NCBI GenBank assembly: GCA_027886175.1
Contig: JAJNNQ010000023.1
Coordinates: 956,001-1,020,000 of the forward strand
Direction: 5' to 3'
DNA length: 64,000 nucleotides
DNA from: Phylloscopus collybita
Lineage: Eukaryota; Chordata; Aves; Passeriformes; Phylloscopidae
Shown piece by piece: positions 44,190 to 55,428 of this stretch; positions within the stretch are counted from its first letter, which is position 1, and each line of letters starts with the position of its first letter. Under the pieces are notes generated by a model. That model did no database searches, was not told the origin of the DNA, and saw only the letters and a list, made by a program, of their open reading frames with translations. A program made the translations under genes and the position numbers.

Positions 44190-44880
44190 GCAAGTTTTGA
44201 TGTTTAGAGCTTTGGTTACTGGAGAACTGGAGAACAGCAGTGTGGCTGCTGAAGGTAATTAATGCCCTTTGGATTAAACAATGCCCTTCTCCTCACTGAA
44301 AGCCCAAGGGTCAGAGCAGACCCCACCAGCTTGGCAGGAGGGGTCCAAAGAGTCGTTTTTAGGGTTTAAAATATAACACAGCATGGTCACGTAATGATTC
44401 TTACAGGCTGTATGTAAATGGAGCTGCCTCTCCGTTGGTGTGTAAATGTGATTCCGAGATGAATGGGAGGAAGGAGATTTATTAATTAGCTGCTCATTAG
44501 CGGTTCGAGGGTTCTGGTTCCTCCCTCCAGCACTGCCCTGGCTCCCCGCTGCCGTGGCTTGCAGCTCCCTTCCCCGAAGCGCTGCCTCGCACCCTTCATT
44601 TGTTATTTTGGGGTCTTATATTACACCTGTCACAACTTCCTGGGCCCAGAGCAGGCAGTGAATCAGCTCCAGGCTGGGATTTACTGCCTGCCCCCATCAT
44701 TAGTAATCCACACCAGCAGCAGCCTCATTATTACAGGCAAAGGCAGAACTTTGAGGATCGTTTTTATTTTTTTTATTTTATTATTTTTCCACGCTCGCGC
44801 CCGTAACTTCGCCGTGAATAGATTTGCAAAACCCGAGGGTTGGGTGTGCTTTTGCTCATTAAACACTCGTTAGACACCCA
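44190..44880. promoter_or_regulatory. Candidate conserved noncoding element(s)
   Basis: Unique, AT-rich; strongest at 44370-44510, with GTCACGTAATGATTC and TTATTAATTAGCTGCTCATT, then CpG-containing text at 44790-44840. 43666-44189 looks ordinary. Confidence 0.28.
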
Positions 44881-44904
44881 GCAGAGAGCTCGTCAGCAGA
44901 GAGC

Positions 44905-45110
44905 TGTGGGGCCCCAGCCCCCTGCATCCCAATGAGGCACTTGCTGTTGATCCCGGGTAATTCCCGGCCCCCTGCATCCCAATGAAGCCCTTTCTGTTGA
45001 TCCCGGGTCATTCCCGGCCCCCTGCATCCCAAGATCCCGGGTAATTCCCGGCCCCCTGCATCCCAATGAAGCACTTTCCCTCCCAATGAAGCACTTTCTG
45101 TTGATCCCGT
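44905..45110. repeat. About 50-bp repeat, four units
   Basis: Units contain GGCCCCCTGCATCCCAATGA, AGCACTTTCTGTTGATCCCG and GGTAATTCCC. Confidence 0.9.
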
Positions 45111-45171
45111 GGTAAACCGGCAGATCACCCACATCCTGATTCCAGATGAACCCCACATCCTGCCCCTTGGG

Positions 45172-45778
45172 AGTCGGGATCATTGGGATGTGGCAGCCGG
45201 GATCATTGGGATGTGGCAGCCAGGATCATTGGGATGTGGCAGCCGGGATCATTGGGATGTGGGAGCCAGGATCATTGGGATGTGGGAGCCGGGATCATTG
45301 GGGTGTGGCAGCCGGGATCATTGGGATGTGGGAGCCAGGATCATTGGGATGTGGCAGCCGGGATCATTGGGATGTGGGAGCCAGGATCATTGGGGTGTGG
45401 GAGCCAGGATCATTGGGATGTGGGAGCCAGGATCATTGGGATGTGGGAGCCAGGATCATTGGGGTGTGGGAGCCAGGATCATTGGGATGTGGGAGCCAGG
45501 ATCATTGGGATGTGGGAGCCAGGATCATTGGGGTGTGGGAGCCGGGATCATTGGGATGTGGCAGCCGGGATCATTGGGATGTGGGAGCCGGGATCATTGG
45601 GATGTGGGAGCCGGGATCATTGGGGTGTGGGAGCCGGGATCATTGGGATGTGGCAGCCGGGATCATTGGGGTGTGGCAGCCGGGATCATTGGGATGTGGG
45701 AGCCGGGATCATTGGGATGTGGGAGCCGGGATCATTGGAATGTGGCAGCCGGGATCATTGGGATGTGGCAGCCGTGCA
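45172..45778. repeat. 23-bp minisatellite, about 26 units
   Basis: Units of GGGATCATTGGGATGTGG followed by CAGCC or GAGCC. Because 23 is not a multiple of 3, all three plus frames stay open by chance of unit composition. This is not coding. Confidence 0.97.
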
Positions 45779-48090
45779 CAGGAAGATTCCATGACGCAAG
45801 AGGTACATTTCAAGCCGCCCTGAATTATTTAGGCGCCCTCAGACGTGGCCGGTCCATTTCTCAGCGGGCTCTGGACAGCTCCGGTTTTTATAGCCCTGGG
45901 AGCAGAGCAGCCGGCTGGGAGCGGAGGGGGAGGCCGTGGAAAACGTTCCAGTGGCTGCAGCTGCTGTGGGAAGGGGTGGGGGGACACCAGCAAAACCCCC
46001 TCGGTTGCTGGAGTCACCCTGTGAGCTCACAGAGGTGAGGGGCTGGTGTCCTTCTGTCCTTCTGTCCCGGGCTGGGCAGGAACACGGACAGAGTGTTTTG
46101 GGATTTTTCCAAGCCAGCCCATCCCACGCTGTTCCAGACCAGCACAAGGGCTGGAAGCTGCTCTGAGAGCCTCCCTCCAGCTCGTTGCTCCTTGGAACTG
46201 TGGGGAGATGGCCCCGAGCTGGGCACAGGGATCACTGCTGGAGCAGGAGATCCAGGAGAGCCCTGGGGCTGCTCCACAGCCAGCTGGGAGATGGAAAGGG
46301 AGATGGAAAGGGAGCCTTTCCCAGGGGCAGCCTCTTCATCTCTTGGAGATCCCATTGCTCACCCATCCTCTGATGTTGGCGTTTTTGACTGGGCCTGATC
46401 AAAGGGGCGTCCTGGGGGACAAGGACAGGGCTGGGGTTGCTCTTCTTTCTCTCTTAGAGACACTGAAAGCCAAAATCTTGTGTTCGAGGCAGGGCAAGGC
46501 CACCAGGGCCTTCCTGCTTGTTCTCAGCCAGTATTAACCAGGTGTTTTGGCATCTGGAAGGTGACAGGGCTTCCCTGGCTTTGTCTGTGACAGACCCAGA
46601 GTCTGAGGACCTCCTGTTCCCATGCCCAGGCAAATCCCACAACTTTTCACTCCATTGGTTCCCCATCTGCAGCCCAGCCCTCCTCCCAGCTGCATCCAGC
46701 CCTCTGCTGAGCCCCACGGATGGGATTCAATCATCTGGGAACCCCAGAATGGATCCCTCTTCTTCCAAATTCACAAATGCCAGTGGCTGAGAGGAGAAGA
46801 AAGAAGCCCTGCCTGTCACTGGCTGCCCTTTCCCTGGGAGCCTGTCAGCTCTCGGGGATGTTTTGGCAGATACCTTTGAAAGCCGAGCTGAGAGCTGGGG
46901 AGGAGCTGGCAGGTACCAGCCCAGCTGTCTGTCAGACCGGAGCTGCAGCTGCTTGCCACAAGCTCCTCTTTGAAGAACGCGTTTTCCTCCATTGATGATC
47001 AATAGCCGTGGTGTCAAAAGCCCTTTAACGATTCCTTGCTGTGGTGTCAGCCAGGCTCTCAGGCTGGTTCTCTCCCCAGACAGGGAATTTAACCTCAATG
47101 CAGGCTCACCCTAGGGCTGCATTGAGGTGCCCTTGGCAGGGCTGCCTTCGCTCTTAATCCTGCTTGCCAGCTGTAAATAAGAAATTCAAATATTATGAAA
47201 AGAACTGGAGGCTGCTGGGAGCAGAGAGGGGACTTTGCAGAGAGATCTGCAGTTCTGGAGCATCTGTGATCTCTCCACGGTCAGGGTTTGGCAGATGGGG
47301 AGCTTCAGCTCTCCCAAAAATCCACTGCTACAGCAAAGCCAGTGTGCTGTGCACAGTTTATCTGCCCAGGTCCCTGGGGAGAGGCTCCTGGGGATGGAGT
47401 CACCATCAGAGGAGTGGTTTTGGGGACACAGGGCTCAGGTTTGCCTGCCAGGTTGACTTTCTATGGACGGTGCTCGATCCCAGGGGGAATATTTGGCCTC
47501 AGGAGCTCCTGTCCATCCTTCAGCAGTGAGGACAAGACTGGACATTGCAGGGGTGTGCCCAGCAAATGCCACAGCAGGGGCTGCACACAGCCCAGCAGAG
47601 CCAGGCTGGGCACTCCTGGCTGGTTTTACCCTTTGGCACAGATTTATCTTCACCTCTTGGCAGCAGCTGGGTCTCTGCCCGTGACCAGTTTGTATTTTGG
47701 CAGTGCCTGAGGGCCACAGGCTGAAGAGGGGAACCATGGTTCCTGTGGAATCCCAGAATCCCAGAGTGGTTTTGTGTTGCCATGCTCGTGCCTGCCTGTT
47801 TTGGTTTTGGGAATTCTATTCCCAGGCACGGTCTTGATGCACAAGGTCATGTTCTGTAAACTACCGAAGCTCCCACATCTGTTCCCAGAGGAGGGGCTTC
47901 GGTGATGGTCTCTGGAAAACGACCAGTGGTTCCCAAGGGTCCCACCTCTGGGGTGGGCACATCTGTAAATGTACAAAAAGAGTCAGGAAAATAAAGGAGG
48001 GGTCTCTTGCTTGCAAGAGCTCCACGCAGCCTCTTTGATGCACTCCCTGCCTCGTTCCTGCGTCCCCCACAGCGATAGGTTTTGGGTTCC
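45779..48090. other. Unique intron sequence
   Basis: No gene recognised. 46975-47210 is a somewhat AT-rich unique stretch with ATTGATGATCAATAG. The remainder is ordinary. Confidence 0.4.
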
Positions 48091-48094
48091 AGGC

Positions 48095-48285
48095 TGGCAC
48101 ACCAGGGCTGGCAGCACCCAGAGTGGATGATCTCCATTCTCCTGGGACCAGTGACTCCTCATGGAAGGGATTTTGCACTCCTGCAACATTTCCTCCTGAA
48201 AGCAAACCCCGAGGTTACAGCACCAGCACTGCACAGTTCTTTTCCCTGAGGGCAGAGCTGCTCTCAGTTCAGCTGAAATGTGGGA
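48095..48285 (-). repeat. Dispersed repeat G, minus copy
   Basis: Reverse-complement match to 50824-51015 with shared words GGAGTGCAAAATCCCTTCCA, TGAGGAG and GGAGATCATCC. Perhaps LTR-derived; family unknown. Confidence 0.75.
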
Positions 48286-49029
48286 ACTCCAGACCTTCTC
48301 CTGCTCTGCATAAGCCCTTTGATGGGCTCCTCTGATGTCCACGTTCAAGGCAGCACCAGCGAAATAAAGGCTGCAGGAAAGCACAGATGTGCCCTCAGCA
48401 GCACTGGGAGGGATGGTTCCTGCCTGGCAGAGGTGGAATGGAGCACAGCTCTCCCTCCCTGAATAGGATGAGGCCAAACAGGAATTGTTCTGCCATGAGC
48501 AGCCTGGGGCAGGCAGCATTTTCCTACCTGGAGGGAGGCAAAGAGATTCCAGCTCAGTTCCCAGAGGAGGACCAGGCCCATTCCACAGGTTCCTGCCATC
48601 CTCGTGCTGCCTTGAACCAACACAACAGCACCAAATATCAAAATAAAATGGACAAGCCCACCAGCTGCAGAGTTGGAAAAACCAAGGGGGTTGTAGGGTT
48701 TTTGTTTTGTTTTGTTTTTTATTTCTTTTTGTCACCAGGGAAACGGGAGCAGAAATGACAAATGCTTTCCATTTGTCAACGTTTCCCACAGATATTTTTG
48801 GCCTAATGGTGAGAAACAAAGCGTTTGTGGGTTTGAGTTGCACACTCCCTGAGTGCCTGCCCAGAGTGAAGGTGGGGAATGCTGGCAGGGGGCTGAGGGC
48901 TCCCTGTGGGTCGGGTTTTTTGTCACTTTGGCAGAGCCCAGCCTATCCAAAGTGACCAAGTTTGTGGACAAAAAGGGCCCGGTGGTGTCTGTGCCCCCCC
49001 TGCTCCTCACAGCTCCTGCTGGACGGGAG
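48286..49029. other. Unique intron sequence
   Basis: Nothing recognised beyond short T-rich text at 48695-48730. Confidence 0.4.
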
Positions 49030-49445
49030 CTGCAGCCATTCCTCACTGAAAAGGGAGGAATTTCCTCAGTGAAAAGGGAAGAATTTCCTCAGTGAAAAGG
49101 GAAGAATTTCCTCAGTGAAAAGGGAGGAATTTCCTCAGTGAAAAGGGAGGAATTCCTCAGTGAAAAGGGAAGAATTTCCTCAGTGAAAAGGGAAGAATTT
49201 CCTCAGTGAAAAGGGAGGAATTTCCTCAGTGAAAAGGGAAGAATTTCCTCAGTGAAAAGGGAGGAATTTTCTCAGTGAAAAGGGAAGAATTTCCTCAGTG
49301 AAAAGGGAGGAATTTCCTCAGTGAAAAGGGAAGAATTTCCTCAGTGAAAAGGAAGGAATCCCTCAGTGAAAAGGGAGGAATTTCCTCAGTGAAAAGGAAG
49401 GAATCCCTCAGTGAAAAGGGAGGAATCCCTCAGTGAAAAGGGCGA
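49030..49445. repeat. 22-23-bp minisatellite, about 18 units
   Basis: Units of TTTCCTCAGTGAAAAGGG then AGGAA or AAGAA. Each contains a splice-acceptor-like TTTCCTCAG on the plus strand. Confidence 0.96.
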
Positions 49446-49449
49446 TGCT

Positions 49450-49670
49450 GCTGACTCTGTCCGAGGTACTTTAGGTGATAGCTGCGCTATCTCAAAAGAT
49501 TACCGTTTTTAAAAGAGCCGCTCGCGTGTTTACAGTTCTTTTTTCCTCCCCGTTACTTTAAATAATTTACTGATCTCTCGCTGTTGCCGTAAAACAAAAT
49601 TACTGTTTGGAAAACGACTCGTGAGCAGCGCGTGGCGCGGATTTAAAGACATTCCTGCAGAACATCTTCC
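49450..49670. promoter_or_regulatory. Candidate conserved noncoding element with GATAGC palindrome
   Basis: Unique and unusually CpG-bearing for intron, with a GATAGCTGCGCTATC palindrome at about 49478-49492, CGTTTTTAAAAG, and AAAACAAAATTACTG. Composition contrasts sharply with the adjacent array. Confidence 0.35.
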
Positions 49671-49859
49671 CTCAGCTCCTGGGCTGGCTCCGTCCCAGGA
49701 ATTGTCACCCTCTCCACGGGCAGAGCCACCAGGACGTGTCACAGCAGCCCCTGGGGCATCTGGAAGGCCATTACAGATTTATTTTATAATGAAGAGCCGT
49801 GTTTATTCCTGTCTGGAGGACGGGTGCCTCTGTAGGGAAAGAGGGGCTGGAGGAATGTC

Positions 49860-50045
49860 ACAGAATTCCAGGATGGAATCTGGACTGGAAGGGAAGATAA
49901 AAATAATCCAGTTCCACTGTCCCAGGCTGCTCCAAGCCCTGAGCCTTGGACACTTCCAGGGCTCCAGGGGCAGCCACAGCTCCTCTGGGAAATCCATCCC
50001 AGCCCTTCCCCACCCTCACAGGGAGGAATTCCTTCCTGCGTTTTT
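49860..50045 (-). mobile_element. CR1 LINE 3' fragment
   Basis: GTCACAGAATTCCAGGATGG, GGGCTCCAGGGGCAGCCACA and CAGGGAGGAATTCCTTCC are in reverse CR1 order; the copy is diverged. Confidence 0.82.
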
Positions 50046-50823
50046 TTTTCCTAAATATTTTAGAGGTGGAAAATACTCTCTCCTTCTCTTTTGATTTGCA
50101 AAGTTAATCCGGAAGGAAGGAGAACTGAGGGGCTGGGACCTGCCAGGACTTCCCTCAGCCACGTTCCAGGAGCTGCTGTTCAGCTGGGTGGATCAATCCT
50201 GCTGGGATGTCTGTGGAAGTGTCTTGTGAAGAGCAGAGCTCTTTGATTATCCTGTTGCTATTTGTCAAATGCAAAGGAGCGTGTAAAAAACCATTTTCGG
50301 CCCTCAGAACTCCTCTCCTTTCAGCTCTGCTTTTGATGTCTGAAAGGAAAATAGCCCTGTGAAGCAACTCGATTTCTTCAGAGCTATTAACAAGTCTTTC
50401 AGGGTCCCAGGGTGACATAACAGGTCTGGTCTGACTCATTCCGTTTAAGAGTGTCTCCTTCCAGACAGAAATAGCTCAGTGTGCAGCCATAAAAAAAAAA
50501 AAAACCAACCAAAAACATGAATCAATTAATGTCTTCTATTAACTAGAAATGCAGATAAATCTCCTCGATCGTGGGAATGCAAATTGCTGGCTCCTCTTCC
50601 CTCTCCCTCCCCGTGCTCTTTGTGTTTGGGGGTCTTCCTTAATGGATCTTTTCTGGACTTTCTGATCTTTTCCTGACTCCAGCTGCAGGTGGTGATTTTT
50701 TGCTGCCGATCTCTCGGGCACTCTGGGCTGCAGGATGTCGTGTCAGAGAGGCCCTGGGTGCCATTCCAGGGGATCTTTATCCTGCTCCCCGTGCAGTCAG
50801 GGGGGTTTGGGTCCCCCAGGCAG
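50046..50823. other. Unique intron sequence
   Basis: 50200-50430 is a non-repetitive AT-balanced block that may be conserved. Short A run at 50490-50503. No gene. Confidence 0.35.
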
Positions 50824-51015
50824 CCCCCACATTTCAGCTGAACTGAGAGCAGCTCTGCTCTCAGGGGAAGGGATTGTGCAGTGCTGGTGTTGTAAACCTT
50901 GGGGGTTTGCTTCCAAGAATAAATTTTGCAGGAGTGCAAAATCCCTTCCATGAGGAGCCACTCGCCCCAGGAGAACGGAGATCATCCTCTCTGGGCGCTG
51001 CCAGCCCTGCTGGCC
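50824..51015 (+). repeat. Dispersed repeat G, plus copy
   Basis: Inverted partner of 48095-48285. It contains AAGAATAAATTTTG, a possible poly(A) signal. Confidence 0.75.
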
Positions 51016-51124
51016 CAGTGCTCTTATCAGCATTGTCTCAGATAACAAACCTGCTCTACACGGGGATCACGGGGAGGTCATCTGATAAATAAACGAGTTA
51101 GAAAGGCTCCCGACAGAATTCCCA

Positions 51125-51305
51125 GGGACTGAGCAGCTCCTCGGGCCAAGAAAGCCTGCAGGAGTGGGATGGGGTTATGGGGTGTCCCAGGAGGAGCTCG
51201 TCATGCTGCAGGAGTGGGGATGAGGTTATGGGGTGTCCCAGGACCAAATCCTCAGGCCAATAAACCCTACAGGAATGGGATGGGGTTATGAGGTGTAGCT
51301 CCTTC
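51125..51305. repeat. About 60-bp repeat, three units
   Basis: Units share CAGGAGTGGGATGGGGTTAT and GGGGTGTCCCAGGA. Nothing noted in 51306-51829, apart from short A and T runs. Confidence 0.85.
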
Positions 51306-51829
51306 AGGTACTGGAAGAAAAAAAAAATTAAAAAAATAAAATCCATGCAACAAGTGAAGTGTTCCCATCTGTGTGAGGCAGATCTGGAAAAGGGGAATTG
51401 CAGTGACATTTGCAGTGCCCTGGACTCGGTGCAGAATTGAACCCAGGGCACAAAATCATCTCCTCCTGTCCCCTGCTCCTCCCATCCCCACGTCCTCTCC
51501 TCTCGGAGAGGAGATTTCGGTAATCCAGAGGGTCACTTGAAACACCAAAGCCTCGCTGTCACTCTGTCTGGCAGCTCCTCTTCACCTGCCGCTAGGTGAT
51601 AATGACTTGAAGAGCAGAATTAATTAGGCTGAACCCCTTCCTTGTTGTATCTCTCAAGGTGGATTTTTTCTCTTTTTACTTTATTTTTTTTAAGACTCAG
51701 GGAAAAAAAATTAAAAAGTTCCATCCTTTTCCCGGTAAGAAACGGCAAGGAAAGGATTTGCCTGTATTTTATTAACCATTTCATTGCTTTCAAGCATGGG
51801 TTTGGTGGGGCACTCAGGGCGTCCATGTT

Positions 51830-52355
51830 TCCTTCCACTTTTTAGTCCTAGACCAAAGGGTATCCATATTTTCTTCCAATTTTTATTCCTAGATCAACGA
51901 GCAAAAGTTCTGAACATCCAAAACTTCTTATTTTTCCCACTTTTTAGTCTTAGACCAAAGAGCAAAAGCTCTAAATATCCAAAACTTCTCTCTTTTTTTC
52001 ACTTTTTAGTCTTAGACCAAATGGTAAAAGCTCTGAATATCCAAAACTTCTCTCTTTTTTTCACTTTTTAGTCTTAGACCAAAGAGCGAAAGCTCTGAAC
52101 ACCCAAGACTTTTTTCCCCCCACTTTTTAGTCTTAAACCAAAGAGCAAAAGCTCTGAACATCCAGAACTTCTGGGTTTTTTCACATTTTAGTCTTAGACC
52201 AATGAACAAAAGCTCTGAATATCCAAAACCTCTTTTTTTTTTTTTCACTTTTTAGTCTTAGACCAAAGAGCAAAAACTCTGAATATCCAATTTTTTCCCC
52301 CACTTTTTAGTCTTAGACCAATGAACGAAAGCTCTGAGCATCCAGCACTTCCTCA
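51830..52355. repeat. About 62-bp minisatellite, eight units
   Basis: Units contain CACTTTTTAGTCTTAGACCA, AAGAGCAAAAGCTCTGAA and TATCCAAAACTTCTCTTTTT. Each contains the perfect inverted motif AGAGCAAAAGCTCT. Confidence 0.95.
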
Positions 52356-52769
52356 ATAAAACCCTTTCGGGTGAATCACTGGATTCCCCAAGGCTGTTCC
52401 CTGTCCCGGGGATGCTCTGGGTCCCTCAGGCTCCTCCCAGACCAGGCTGTCACCACCTCCATCCCCACTTTGGGGGCTCATTTGCCACTTTCCCTTCTGT
52501 TGGGGGGTGAAGGAAGCCCGGGTTCCTTTCCAACACACGCTGCCCTCAGCCCCAGCTCCGCTCCCCCAGGGCTTTTGTTCCCGAGATCCTGGTGGAGCAG
52601 ACTGAATCATCATCTCATCAGAGAGAATAAAAACGCTGGGGAGGGTTCTGAAGTGCTGGGTTTAAAGCTGCTGCCAGGGAATGTGCCCGCTGGCACAAGG
52701 AGGGCATTCTCCATCTCCATCCCTCGGTTTAATCCCCAAGTTACCCTTGCCCTGCCTTGATTTGGGGTC

Positions 52770-52925
52770 AGACCAATCCAGCGCCGAGGGAGGACACGTT
52801 AATTAAAAAATTAACGCCTAAAATCAGAGGATTAGGGAGGAGGTGGATGGGTAATGAACAGCCCCGCTAAGAAAACATCTATTATTCATGCCTGCACGTG
52901 GGCACTCGCACACAAACCGCCTTCC
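52770..52925. promoter_or_regulatory. AT-rich unique block with perfect hairpin
   Basis: CGTTAATTAAAAAATTAACG at 52797-52816 has 8-bp perfect arms and an AAAA loop, with paired homeodomain-type TTAATT sites. TAATGAACAG and TATTATTCATGCC follow. Candidate enhancer. Confidence 0.3.
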
Positions 52926-52984
52926 TGAAGAAAAACACCGAGCCAGGAGACGTGGGGGGAGAAAACCATGGAAATAGCAACAGG

Positions 52985-53181
52985 TTCAGAATTTCAAAAA
53001 CAAAAAACAAAAACCAAAAAACCAAAAACCAAAAAAACAAACCAAAAAAAAAAAACAAACCAAAAAACCCAACAAAAAAAAAAAAAAAAAAAAAGAAAAA
53101 GAAAAAAAAAGAAAAAGAAAAAAAAAGAAAAAAATTCCACTTTTTTCCCTTGAAAATATCACTTGCATAAAAAAAAAAAAA
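52985..53181. repeat. A-rich simple sequence
   Basis: CAAAAAAC-type then GAAAAA-type runs, with a final A run at 53169-53181. Confidence 0.9.
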
Positions 53182-53419
53182 GTGTGGCTTTCATCTAAGT
53201 CTCCATTTTCCTTCAGAGGGAAAATTGCCTTTCCACGTTATTCCCTGTATCGGGAAGGAGTTGATTTCCCAGGCTGCCAGCGCAGCCCACGTCACAGAGC
53301 CACAGCAAAGCTGAGTTTACCCTGATTCCGAGGAGGGAGAGCTGGCACAGCTCCAGCTGAGCTGCTGATGGTCCCCAAAAAGCCCCTGTGAGTTTTGATG
53401 CCTCAGTCTGAGGTGTTGA

Positions 53420-53800
53420 GAATAAGAGACAGGAGAGGGGGCTGGAGCGTGGCCAGGGAAGGGAAGGGAGCTGGGGAAGGGGCTGGAGCCCCAGGAGGGG
53501 CTGAGGGAGCTGGGAAAGGGGCTCAGCCTGGAGAAAAGGAGGCTCAGGGGGAAATTCTGGCTCTGCACAACTCCCTGAACAGGAGGGGACAGCCAGGGAG
53601 ATCGGGCTCTGCTTGCAGGGAACAGGGACAGGAGGAGAGAGAACGGCCTCAGGCTGGGCCAGGGGAGGTTTAGATTGGATATTTGGGAAAATTTCTCCAT
53701 GGAAGGAGCTGCCCAGAGAGGTGGTGGAGTCAGCACCCCTGGAAGGCTTCACAAAACCGTGTGGATGTGGCACTTGAGTGTGGGTTAGTGGTGACCTTGG
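53420..53800 (+). mobile_element. CR1 LINE fragment
   Basis: GAGGGGCTGAGGGAGCTGGG, AGCCTGGAGAAAAGGAGGCT, TTTAGATTGGATATTTGGGA and AAGGCTTCACAAAACCGTGT are in plus CR1 order. Confidence 0.85.
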
Positions 53801-54215
53801 TGGCTTGGGCAGCCACAGCTTCTCTGTGCCAGGGAAGAATTCCTTCCCAACATCCAACCTGAATTTCCCTTTTTCAGTCTGAGCCCCTTGTGCTGTCACT
53901 GCAGGTCCTGGGGGGGGGGTCCCTCTCCAGCTGCCCTGCAGCCCCTGCCAGGGGCTCTGGGCTCTCCACACAACCTCCTCCCCTCCAGGCTGGGCAATCC
54001 CAGCTCTCCCAGCCTGGCTGCACAGGGGAGCTGCTCCAGCTCCTTCAGCAACTCCCAGCTCTCCTCTGGGCTCACTCTTGTCCTTCCCGTGCTGGGGACA
54101 CCAGAACTGGGCACTGCTCCAGGTGGGCTCTCCTCGGGGGCAGCATCCCCTCCCTGCTGCCCACACCGCTTTGGATATCCCAGCAGGAGATCCTGGGACC
54201 ACCAGTCCCATCTTT
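53801..54215 (-). mobile_element. CR1 LINE fragment, opposite orientation
   Basis: AGGGAAGAATTCCTTCCCAA, CCTCTCCAGGCTGGGC-like words and CTCCTTCAGCAACTCCCAGC are reverse CR1. The two copies meet tail to tail at about 53800. Confidence 0.85.
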
Positions 54216-54289
54216 TTTTTCCCCCGCTGGAGCCAGCAGCACAGCTGATTCCAGGTTTAGTAAGAGCAGAATCAGGCTGAATTATTTTA

Positions 54290-54560
54290 TTTTTTTTTTT
54301 AAGAGGGACCATCTCATTGTCAGTCTGGATCAGCTCCAGCACGTGGAGCGGCCGTTGGCGGCGTAGCGCGAGGGAGATGGGGTTGTTGTTCCCTGAAATC
54401 CACACACACTCTCCAAAGCTGCCAGTTCCTATTAGAATGCTGCAGAAGCCCCGGGAGGATGACGGCATCTTTATCCAAAAGGTTAAGCAAAACATAATGA
54501 ATGGAAAAGATGAGCTGTGACAGAGCCGAAACGGGAATTTTTCAACTTTGGAAGAACATC
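54290..54560. other. Unique CpG-containing block
   Basis: A short non-repetitive segment with GCGGCCGTTGGCGGCG and TATCCAAAAGGTTAAGC. It may be regulatory. A minus-strand frame crosses it but no family is recognised. Confidence 0.28.
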
Positions 54561-54661
54561 CAGATATTTAGGGGCCTTTTAAATGAACTGGAGATGTTGT
54601 GTGAAATCCATTTGGTGTGGAAACACTGAAATGCACTTTTTAAATTCCAAGTAAACCAACC

Positions 54662-54665
<4 letters not shown>

Positions 54666-54697
<32 letters not shown>

Positions 54698-54710
54698 AAA
54701 CCAAACAAAA
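54666..54710. repeat. Poly(A) with AACCAAAC tail
   Basis: About 30 A residues followed by CCAAACCAAACAAAAC. Confidence 0.93.
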
Positions 54711-55428
54711 CAGTGTTCCACAAACATTTTCAAGGAGTCAGTGCAACTGTGCCTGGAACACTCAAAAAAAATCAAACCTTGGCAAACCTTCCTGGCCTGC
54801 AGCTCCCTCCCTTCCCCTCCCTCTGGGAGCAGGATGGGGTGAGCTGCTGCTGGGGCAGGTGAGGGCACACAGCAGCTGCCAGGGGATGATCCTTTAGGAG
54901 CTCACACCTCTCCCTGTGCCCTGGGAGGTCATTTCCCTCAGGGAGTGTCCTTCAGCTGGGTTTTTTTTGGGTGTGAGGCTTGGCCCATTCTGTGCTGCCC
55001 CTTGCCCAGGGGATGGTGTTTTGTGCAATCCCATCGTTTCCCCATATCCCAGGAAAAAGCAGTTTGGGGGATCCTGGTCAGAAGGCAGGAGATGGTGTCC
55101 CCTGCTTGCCCTTGGCAGTCAGAGGGAGAAGGTTCATTCCTCCTCCTGCAGCACGGGTTATTTCAACAGTTTGGTTTTTTACTGGTGAAAATTGAAATGT
55201 CCCCTCTGTGGGGAAGCTCCAGTTTTTCTTCCATGGGGAAAGCACGGGTCTGAACTGCAGAGATCACTCTGAGGGATTGCTCTGGGGAATGGGGGGGTTT
55301 GACCAACCTGCCAGGAAGTGCTGAGGATCCCAGGAGCAGAATTCACCCAGAATTCCTTTGACTTTCCCTATTGCTGACTTTTCCAGAGGAGCAGATTATC
55401 CAGCTTTGTCCTTCCTTTAATGCAGCCC
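54711..55428. other. Unique intron sequence
   Basis: Nothing recognised. Confidence 0.4.

Noticed and set aside
45109..46038. 309-codon repetitive protein
   Set aside because: The 23-bp array is open in all three plus frames; no start context or family.
53896..54495. 199-codon minus-strand ORF possibly a missed exon
   Set aside because: Most of it is CR1 and the rest is a short unique block without splice sites or recognised domain.
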